DNA of 5,502 bases from Planctomycetaceae bacterium (GTDB lineage Bacteria; Planctomycetota; Planctomycetia; Pirellulales; Thermoguttaceae), in contig JAITQJ010000239.1 in the NCBI GenBank assembly GCA_031288955.1, positions 1-5,502 on the forward strand. Direction: 5' to 3'. Within the stretch, counting starts at the first letter, position 1; each line of letters starts with the position of its first letter. A model generated the notes under the pieces. That model did not search any database. It was not told the DNA's origin and saw only the letters and a list, made by a program, of their open reading frames with translations. Positions 1 through 4,143 of this stretch are shown here, piece after piece. Both the position numbers and the translations under genes were made by a program.

Positions 1-519
1 GGTGATGCGGAAATGGTAAATCAGGCGGCGCAGTTTTTGGTTATGAAATGCGTTCGCGGCAGCAGTTATCGCGGCGGTTCGGCGGCGGTTAAAGAGATGT
101 TGACACTGCGGGAACACGATATATTGGCGTTTACGCCGGACGGTCCACGCGGACCGGCACGGAAAATGGCACCGGGAGCCGTTTATCTGGCTTCAAAATT
201 GCAAATGCCGATTGTCCTGCTGGGCATCGGTTATGACCGTCCGTATCGGCATCAGTCTTGGGACAAATTTGTCATACCGAGACCGTTTTCGCGGGGCAGA
301 ATTATATCCTCGCCGTTTATTCCGATACCGCAGCGTTTATCGAAGCCGGACTTGGAACATTACCGGCAGTATTGCGAAACACTCTTGACGGACTTAACAG
401 ACCGGGCGGAGCGTTGGGCGGCAAGCGGCAATCATATTGCCGGTGAATCCGCCGTCTGTATGGGACCGAAATCGTCGCTAATGTATTACGGCTATTCAAA
501 ATGTGCCGAAATTGATTAA
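1..519 (+). CDS. Lysophospholipid acyltransferase family protein (DUF374), 5'-truncated
   Basis: The reading frame is open from base 1 (Gly-Asp-Ala-Glu, then Met at 13) to the TAA at 517-519, giving 172 visible residues. The true start lies upstream, so the Met at 13 is internal. Seen: the RGSSYRGG block (visible residues 19-26), the TPDGPRGP signature (45-52), and SWDKFVIPRPFSR (86-98). These are the conserved blocks of the DUF374 branch of the glycerolipid acyltransferase superfamily. Known of the family: membrane-associated enzymes that move acyl chains onto lipid acceptors, related to the LPLAT/MsbB-like fold. DUF374 members are usually a little over 200 residues, so roughly the first quarter, with the N-terminal hydrophobic segment and the start of the active site, is missing here. 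The tail after about residue 135 shows no conserved block I recognise. The acyl acceptor cannot be told from sequence. The family call is confident; the substrate is unknown. Confidence 0.87.
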   Translation, partial: GDAEMVNQAAQFLVMKCVRGSSYRGGSAAVKEMLTLREHDILAFTPDGPRGPARKMAPGAVYLASKLQMPIVLLGIGYDRPYRHQSWDKFVIPRPFSRGRIISSPFIPIPQRLSKPDLEHYRQYCETLLTDLTDRAERWAASGNHIAGESAVCMGPKSSLMYYGYSKCAEID

Positions 520-534
520 CCCGCTGCCGGTTAA
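516..534. repeat. Short inverted repeat over the acyltransferase stop codon
   Basis: TTAACC (516-521) and GGTTAA (529-534) are perfect 6-bp arms around a 7-base loop, and the left arm contains the stop codon. The sequence after it is A-rich rather than a T-tract on the + strand, so it is not a standard intrinsic terminator. It could be a weak RNA hairpin at the transcript end or chance. Confidence 0.35.
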
Positions 535-568
535 AAATTCGTTCTTGGAATATGAAATAACGAAAAAA

Positions 569-619
569 TAGGAAACTTTATGTATGTTTTTTCATTTTTT
601 GTACTAGACTTGTTTCCTA
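569..619. repeat. 8-bp inverted repeat with 35-base spacer (TAGGAAAC / GTTTCCTA)
   Basis: TAGGAAAC at 569-576 is the exact reverse complement of GTTTCCTA at 612-619. The 35-base spacer is T-rich. The arms are too far apart for a typical terminator, and the spacing (43 bases arm to arm) is close to four helical turns, which would suit paired operator half-sites. A long-looped RNA hairpin is also possible. The symmetry is seen directly; a regulatory role is inference. Confidence 0.4.
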
Positions 620-638
620 ACTGCCGATGTTTACTCTA

Positions 639-658
639 TGTCTTAATCTGAAAAGACA
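639..658. repeat. 6-bp inverted repeat upstream of flbD
   Basis: TGTCTT (639-644) and AAGACA (653-658) are perfect arms around an 8-base loop, ending four bases before the GATAAT hexamer at 662-667. It could be an operator or a short hairpin. Arms this short in AT-rich sequence arise by chance fairly often. Confidence 0.25.
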
Positions 659-691
659 AGTGATAATCGCGAAGAAACAAATTTATAGTCA

Positions 692-913
692 ATGATTAGA
701 TTAACCCGCTTAAATCAGAACGAGTTTATTCTCAATGCCGAGTTGATACGGTATGTTGAGCGTTGTCCTGATACGTTAATCACCTTGACAAACGGCTATA
801 CGCTGATGGTGCGTGAGACGCTTGACGAAGTTATCCGGCGGACGGTAACGTATCATCAGGCAAAGTATTTGCTGCCCCGCTCCGAATTTCTGCCTTACCG
901 CAGCGGGGAGTAA
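692..913 (+). CDS. flbD: Flagellar FlbD/SwrD family protein
   Basis: A 73-residue protein, the usual size for the family. It opens with MIRLTRLNQNEFILNAELI, continues with YVERCPDTLITLTNG (about 25-39), then a VRETLDEVIRR block (about 44-54). This is the conserved core of the FlbD/SwrD family along its whole length. Known: SwrD, the Bacillus subtilis member, supports flagellar motor power and swarming, and family members are often coded among flagellar genes. It is small and soluble, with no signal peptide or membrane segment. The ATG at 692 fits the family's N-terminus exactly; no clear Shine-Dalgarno precedes it. Oddity: neither neighbour is a flagellar gene, so it is an orphan within this window. 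The last 11 residues or so, which share sequence with a GC-rich inverted repeat, are not conserved family sequence. This is unrelated to the Caulobacter response regulator also named FlbD. Confidence 0.88.
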   Translation: MIRLTRLNQNEFILNAELIRYVERCPDTLITLTNGYTLMVRETLDEVIRRTVTYHQAKYLLPRSEFLPYRSGE

Positions 914-920
914 GTTTTAT
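875..920 (+). terminator. Possible intrinsic terminator overlapping the 3' end of flbD
   Basis: CCCCGCT (875-881) and AGCGGGG (902-908) are perfect 7-bp arms, six of the seven pairs being G:C. The loop is 20 bases and the whole stem lies inside the flbD coding sequence. A short T-rich stretch (TTTTAT, 915-920) follows after six bases. The long loop and the offset, weak T-tract make it atypical. An alternative pairing, GCTGC (871-875) with GCAGC (900-904), competes with it. It may instead protect the mRNA 3' end. Confidence 0.35.
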
Positions 921-943
921 CTGCTTCTCGTATAAACTGCTCT

Positions 944-971
944 TTGTGTTTTGCCGCTGAAACGTTATAAT
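944..971 (+). promoter_or_regulatory. Candidate sigma70-type promoter for the membrane-protein/ilvA pair
   Basis: A perfect TATAAT at 966-971 lies 16 bases after TTGTGT (944-949), which matches only the TTG of the -35 consensus. It sits between flbD and the next gene on the coding strand. A start near 978 would give a leader of about 150 bases. The -10 is strong and the -35 weak. The same TATAATGC octamer occurs in the other promoter-like site, upstream of the DUF1598 gene. Confidence 0.45.
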
Positions 972-1117
972 GCAGTGCAGATTCCAGCCGGTCTGATTGT
1001 GCCGGTTGTGCAGATATAAAAGAAAAATTGAAGGTTTGCTGCTTTTTAGCCGATTGGCAAGGCATAGCGAAAGACGGAATCGGTATGTCTCCGCCGTTTT
1101 GCCCTTCCCTTCAATAT

Positions 1118-1125
1118 AGGAGAAG
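1118..1125 (+). promoter_or_regulatory. Shine-Dalgarno that sets the start at 1130
   Basis: AGGAGAAG, with the AGGAG core at 1118-1122, lies 7 bases before the ATG at 1130. It is the only well-placed, strong ribosome binding site in the window. It decides for the ATG at 1130 over the in-frame TTG at 1028 and the in-frame ATG at 1085. Confidence 0.8.
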
Positions 1126-1129
1126 CCCA

Positions 1130-1870
1130 ATGACATCCCCCCAACCGCTGTCCAGCGAACAAAGTCCTTCACGGCATAAGATTCTTACGCCGGCAAAGAA
1201 AATTATCACATCAGTCATCATCTTGCTGACAGGTGCCGGTGTTGCCGCCGTTTTTTGGCAAATGCCCGACCAGCACGCCGCTTTGTACGATATTTGTGAC
1301 CAGGCAGTCGTTGACCAGCAGGTCGCCGCCGCTCCGCTGCCGAAAGAAGCGATTTCACACGCAACTATCGACGATATTCAGCAAATGTCGCTGCCCGCAT
1401 TGGATACAAAATTAAGTGCCGATAACGGAAAAGGTAAATATGCCCAAGCCTATCCGGCACCGGCGGCATTAGATAATATGTTAAAGAATTCCGCCGCTGA
1501 CGCTGCAAAGCCAACTGGTGCGGCTGCACCGCGGGAAACAGAACCGGAGTTTGTTCCCCAAAAAGAATTATTGGCAGTACAGAAAATCGAACCGGTACGG
1601 CAAATGATACCGGCAGTACCGATAACCGCCGAAACGGTTGATAAAACGTTTCAGGAAAAACCGAAAAACAGTTTTGACGACTCGGCAGTGAACGATGAGA
1701 TGACGACGCTGTTTCAGTTTGCCGAAAATATCAATGCCGAAAACGCAAGCAAAGCGAAAGATGTACCGGAAAATCCGTTTTCACAAAACATAGCGGCAGC
1801 GGCGAATACTCTGAAACCGCTCGAACCGCTGCTGCCGCAGAGCCGCCACGCACCGTTACAACCGTTGTAA
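1130..1870 (+). CDS. Hypothetical single-pass membrane protein with Ala/Pro-rich exported region
   Basis: A 246-residue protein I do not recognise. Seen: a polar, basic N-terminus (residues 1-24, ending PAKK); one hydrophobic segment (about 25-43, IITSVIILLTGAGVAAVFW); then about 200 residues rich in Ala, Pro, Glu, Lys and Gln with no clear globular domain. Two cysteines occur (none in a lipobox), and the C-terminus is Pro/Leu-rich (PLEPLL, then APLQPL). Positive charge before the hydrophobic segment predicts a membrane anchor with the remainder outside the cytoplasm. A signal peptide is less likely because no good cleavage site follows. The low-complexity part may be a disordered linker or scaffold. 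Some planctomycete proteins of this build end in a LysM domain, but I see none here. The start rests on the Shine-Dalgarno at 1118-1125. The stop is one base before the threonine ammonia-lyase start, so the two genes are probably co-transcribed, though no functional link is evident. The reading frame is confident; the function is unknown. Confidence 0.75.
   Translation: MTSPQPLSSEQSPSRHKILTPAKKIITSVIILLTGAGVAAVFWQMPDQHAALYDICDQAVVDQQVAAAPLPKEAISHATIDDIQQMSLPALDTKLSADNGKGKYAQAYPAPAALDNMLKNSAADAAKPTGAAAPRETEPEFVPQKELLAVQKIEPVRQMIPAVPITAETVDKTFQEKPKNSFDDSAVNDEMTTLFQFAENINAENASKAKDVPENPFSQNIAAAANTLKPLEPLLPQSRHAPLQPL
1856..1870 (+). promoter_or_regulatory. Small hairpin at the threonine ammonia-lyase translation start
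   Basis: TTACAA (1856-1861), a CCG loop and TTGTAA (1865-1870) form a perfect 6-bp inverted repeat. It ends with the upstream gene's stop codon and lies two bases from the ATG at 1872. It occupies the place where a Shine-Dalgarno would be; none is visible. If it forms in RNA, ribosomes finishing the upstream gene would melt it, which would fit translational coupling. The stem is AT-rich and weak, so this is tentative. Confidence 0.3.
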
Positions 1871-1871
1871 A

Positions 1872-3074
1872 ATGCCGCTTACACGCGAAAAATTCGGGGC
1901 TGCGGAATCGGTTTTGCAAGGCGTGATATTGGATACGGGCTTGGTGTACAGCCGTCCGTACTCCGAACAAACCGGTAACAATGTTTGGTTCAAGCCGGAA
2001 AATATGCAGTTGACCGGTGCGTACAAAATCCGCGGCGCACTTTATAAGGTTTCGCTCTTGTCCCGTGAACAGCGGGACCGCGGACTTATCACGGCATCGG
2101 CAGGCAATCACGCTCAAGGAGTTGGTTTCGCCGCCCGGCATTTTAACGCCAAAGCCGTTATCGTGATGCCGGAAACGACTCCGCTCGTCAAGGTCAATAA
2201 CACGAAGTCTTACGGAGTAGAATTGGTTCTTGCCGGAAACATTTATGATGACGCTTATGCACACGCCGTCAAACTTGCCGAAGAACACAATTACGTTTTC
2301 GTACATCCGTTCAACGATTTAGACATTGCCGCCGGTCAGGGAACGCTTGCTTCTGAAATACTCCATCAATTACCGCAGACGGATATAATCCTTGTGCCGA
2401 TAGGCGGCGGAGGTTTAGCGGCAGGACTGGCAACGCTGGCGAAAATACTTAAACCGGCGGTCAAAGTCATCGGTATCGAACCCGCCGGAGCAGCGTGTAT
2501 GAAAACGTCGCTCAAACACGGTCAGGTAACCTCGTTACAAAAAGTCGAAACGATAGCGGACGGCGTTGCTGTTCGGACTCCCGGCGACATTGTCTTTCCA
2601 TACATTCAAAAATACGTTGATGATATTATCACGATTGATGATGAAAAACTTGTCGATGCGTTTCTCGATATGATGGAGCGGCACAAGATGATAGTCGAAA
2701 ATGCCGGCTTGCTGTCGGTGGCGGCGTTGAAGTATCTGGATGTGAAAGGCAAGAACGTCGTTGCACTGCTTTCAGGCGGCAATATGGACGTGATAACAAT
2801 ATCGTCGCTGGTACAGCACGGATTGCGGAGCAGGGGACGGATATTTACGTTCAGCGTCCGCCTGCCGGACAGACCGGGTGCGCTGTACCGCTTGTCAGGT
2901 ATCATTGCCAGAGAGCGGGGAAACATTATTGAGTTGCAGCATAATCAGTTTGTTGACATTAACCGCAACAGCGACAAGGGAACGGAATTAGTTGTAACGC
3001 TTGAAGCATTCGGACACGAACACAAACACACTATCCTCACGGCACTGTCGCAGGAAGGTTATACGGTTAATTAA
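1872..3074 (+). CDS. ilvA: Threonine ammonia-lyase (threonine dehydratase) with C-terminal ACT domain
   Basis: A 400-residue PLP enzyme that converts L-threonine to 2-oxobutanoate and ammonia, the entry step to isoleucine. Seen: LTGAYKIRGA, with the expected PLP-binding Lys52; SAGNHAQGVG (76-85); VPIGGGGLAAG (175-185), the glycine loop that holds the PLP phosphate; GIEPAGA (201-207); and SGGN (301-304) near the cofactor ring. A linker leads to an ACT domain (about 325-400; FSVRLPDRPGALYRLSGII), a ligand-binding fold typical of allosteric control. Length and layout match the roughly 400-residue, single-ACT form (the TIGR01127-like group), shorter than the 500-residue two-ACT E. coli IlvA. Whether it is biosynthetic (ilvA) or catabolic (tdcB-like) cannot be settled here, as no other isoleucine gene is in view. 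The ATG at 1872 is one base after the previous stop, with no Shine-Dalgarno, which suggests coupled translation. All key residues I can place are intact. Confidence 0.93.
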   Translation: MPLTREKFGAAESVLQGVILDTGLVYSRPYSEQTGNNVWFKPENMQLTGAYKIRGALYKVSLLSREQRDRGLITASAGNHAQGVGFAARHFNAKAVIVMPETTPLVKVNNTKSYGVELVLAGNIYDDAYAHAVKLAEEHNYVFVHPFNDLDIAAGQGTLASEILHQLPQTDIILVPIGGGGLAAGLATLAKILKPAVKVIGIEPAGAACMKTSLKHGQVTSLQKVETIADGVAVRTPGDIVFPYIQKYVDDIITIDDEKLVDAFLDMMERHKMIVENAGLLSVAALKYLDVKGKNVVALLSGGNMDVITISSLVQHGLRSRGRIFTFSVRLPDRPGALYRLSGIIARERGNIIELQHNQFVDINRNSDKGTELVVTLEAFGHEHKHTILTALSQEGYTVN

Positions 3075-3164
3075 AACGAAACCTCTGCGTCTCTTATCAT
3101 AGCAAAAGGATACAAAATGTGATACGATGAAACACTGTCCGCACCGTTATTCTTTTTTCCTTTG
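3075..3164 (+). promoter_or_regulatory. Leader between ilvA and the deacetylase, with mini-ORFs
   Basis: A 90-base gap with no terminator-like hairpin, so read-through from ilvA is possible. AAAAGGA (3104-3110) is a reasonable Shine-Dalgarno, but the ATG 6 bases after it (3117-3119) is followed at once by TGA (3120-3122). A second ATG at 3127 opens a 12-codon ORF that ends at 3165. The deacetylase start itself has only a T-rich stretch before it, so this leader may bring ribosomes to it. GATAC occurs twice (3109-3113 and 3121-3125), flanking the start-stop pair. Confidence 0.4.
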
Positions 3165-3165
3165 A
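3127..3165 (+). CDS. Possible 12-residue leader peptide overlapping the deacetylase start
   Basis: The ORF reads MKHCPHRYSFFL and stops at TGA 3163-3165. The final A of that stop is the first base of the deacetylase ATG (TGATG overlap), the geometry of translational re-initiation. The AAAAGGA at 3104-3110 is 16 bases from this ATG, which is too far to be ideal. The peptide shows no run of one amino acid that would suggest classic attenuation. It may be a chance ORF. Confidence 0.25.
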   Translation: MKHCPHRYSFFL

Positions 3166-3995
3166 TGAACAACGCATTTTCGGTCGATGTCGAGGACTAT
3201 TTTCAAGTCGGGGCGTTCGCGAAAATCATCGCACCTGATACCTGGGACACTTGGGTTCCGCGTGTTGCCGATAACACGAAGCGGCTGCTTGATATTACCG
3301 CTGCGGCGAATGTTAAGGCAACGTTTTTTATACTCGGCTGGATTGCGGAACGTTTCCCCGGTTTAGTCCGGGAAATTGCCGATGCCGGTCACGAAGTTGC
3401 CTCGCACGGCTTTGGTCATCAACTCGTTTATACATTGACGGACGAACAGTTCCGCGAAGATGTCCGTTCGACGCGGAAGTTGCTTCAAGACCTTTCGGGA
3501 CAGCCGGTATTGGGTTACCGTGCGCCGAGTTTTTCGATAGTTGCTTCTACGCCTTGGGCGCATCGGATATTGGTTGAGGAAGGCTACAGTTATGACAGCA
3601 GTGTTTTTCCGATATACCACGATTTGGGCGGCAATCCGCACGCACCGCTTGATATTCACCGTATTGAAACGTCATCAGGAACGATATTGGAATTTCCTCC
3701 GGCAGTGATACGGCGTTTCAGTAAAAACATTCCGACGGGCGGCGGCGGTTATTTCCGGTTTTTTCCGTATTGGATAACGCGGCGAATGCTGCGGGAAGTT
3801 AATGCGAAGGGTCGTCCGTTTGTGTTTTACGTTCATCCTTGGGAAGTTGACCCCGGTCAACCGCGGATACCGAATGCGCCGTTGAAGAGCCGTTTCCGGC
3901 ATTACTTAAACTTGCGTAAAACGGCAGACCGTCTTCGCCGTTTGTTAAGTGATTTCTGCTTTACCCGTGTTCACGACGTGCTTTACGCCGGTTGA
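3165..3995 (+). CDS. Polysaccharide deacetylase, PEP-CTERM/exopolysaccharide-locus type (NodB domain plus DUF3473)
   Basis: A 276-residue, full-length member of the carbohydrate esterase 4 family, which removes N-acetyl groups from polysaccharides using a metal ion. Seen: SVDVEDYFQV at 6-15 (motif 1, with Asp8 and Asp11); TFFILGW (53-59); SHGFGH with the metal-binding pair His81 and His85 (motif 2); GYRAPSFS (117-124, motif 3); and FYVHPWEVDPGQPR (221-234) with His224 (motif 5). The VDVEDYFQV opening and the HPWE-DPGQPR stretch in a DUF3473 C-terminal half mark the subfamily usually found in XrtA/PEP-CTERM exopolysaccharide loci. There is no signal peptide, which is usual for this subfamily, and its place of action is unclear. 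The ATG at 3165 is preferred over the overlapping TTG at 3162 because homologues begin just before the VDVEDYF motif. No Shine-Dalgarno is present; a mini-ORF overlaps the start. No exopolysaccharide genes appear in the window, so the target polymer is unknown. Confidence 0.92.
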   Translation: MNNAFSVDVEDYFQVGAFAKIIAPDTWDTWVPRVADNTKRLLDITAAANVKATFFILGWIAERFPGLVREIADAGHEVASHGFGHQLVYTLTDEQFREDVRSTRKLLQDLSGQPVLGYRAPSFSIVASTPWAHRILVEEGYSYDSSVFPIYHDLGGNPHAPLDIHRIETSSGTILEFPPAVIRRFSKNIPTGGGGYFRFFPYWITRRMLREVNAKGRPFVFYVHPWEVDPGQPRIPNAPLKSRFRHYLNLRKTADRLRRLLSDFCFTRVHDVLYAG

Positions 3996-4045
3996 ACGGG
4001 GGATAATGAACCGAAAGCCCTCTGAAATCGCAAGCAAGTTTGGCT

Positions 4046-4067
4046 GACCGGCAAATAACAACCGGTC
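4046..4067. repeat. GACCGG/CCGGTC inverted repeat abutting the promoter
   Basis: GACCGG (4046-4051) and CCGGTC (4062-4067) form perfect 6-bp GC-rich arms around a 10-base AC-rich loop. The right arm ends directly before the candidate -35 hexamer. It could be an operator for an upstream-binding regulator, or a weak terminator for the deacetylase transcript (the following TGGATATTTTCT is only partly T-rich). The symmetry is seen; the role is inferred. Confidence 0.4.
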
Positions 4068-4096
4068 TGGATATTTTCTAAACAACAGACTATAAT
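4068..4096 (+). promoter_or_regulatory. Candidate sigma70-type promoter for the DUF1598 gene
   Basis: TGGATA (4068-4073, four of six matches to TTGACA) and a perfect TATAAT (4091-4096) are separated by the ideal 17 bases. A start near 4103 would leave a leader of about 40 bases before the ATG at 4144. This is the best promoter-like pair in the window and suggests the DUF1598 gene is transcribed separately from the deacetylase. Confidence 0.55.
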
Positions 4097-4143
4097 GCCT
4101 TGTGCAAAGGAACAAATTGCCCAAGAGTCAAAATCATCGCCTA

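Larger units (their letters stand above)
520..691. other. AT-rich intergenic region between acyltransferase and flbD
   Basis: This 172-base gap has no credible coding sequence on either strand and is clearly richer in A and T than the flanking genes, with a T-rich run around 587-600. It holds three inverted repeats (516-534, 569-619 and 639-658). A GATAAT hexamer at 662-667 could be a -10 element for flbD, but the matching -35 position (TGTCTT at 639-644) is poor. Promoter activity for flbD is likely somewhere here, but no element stands out. Confidence 0.5.
914..1129. other. Intergenic region between flbD and the membrane-protein gene
   Basis: This 216-base gap contains a candidate promoter (944-971) and the Shine-Dalgarno of the next gene (1118-1125). 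The frame of the downstream gene stays open back to a TTG at 1028, but residues read from it (Cys-rich, no conserved pattern) do not look like protein, and the ATG at 1130 has far better initiation signals. The segment after the promoter would therefore be a 5' leader of roughly 150 bases. It contains TTGTGC twice in close succession (about 996-1011) and no recognisable riboswitch. Confidence 0.5.
3996..4143. other. Intergenic region before the DUF1598 gene
   Basis: A 148-base gap with no gene. It holds a GACCGG/CCGGTC inverted repeat (4046-4067) and a promoter-like pair (4068-4096). A GATAAT at 4002-4007 has no obvious -35 partner. There is no Shine-Dalgarno directly before the ATG at 4144; an AAAGGA near 4106-4111 is more than 30 bases away. 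Confidence 0.5.

Noticed and set aside
1028..1129. Upstream extension of the membrane-protein gene to a TTG start at 1028 (or an ATG at 1085)
   Set aside because: There is no Shine-Dalgarno near either codon, whereas the ATG at 1130 has AGGAG at ideal spacing and is followed at once by a sensible N-terminus and membrane anchor.
831..1172. Open frame on the - strand (113 codons)
   Set aside because: It overlaps flbD, a promoter-like region and the start of the next gene; there is no recognisable protein pattern or ribosome site.
1731..2306. Long open frame on the - strand (191 codons)
   Set aside because: It lies across the end of the membrane-protein gene and the well-conserved start of threonine ammonia-lyase. 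Its translation is Arg/Phe-rich with no family resemblance, as expected of an antisense shadow.
2813..2840. Sigma54-like TGG...TTGC pattern within ilvA
   Set aside because: The spacing between the GG and GC elements is wrong for sigma54 and the site is deep in conserved coding sequence.
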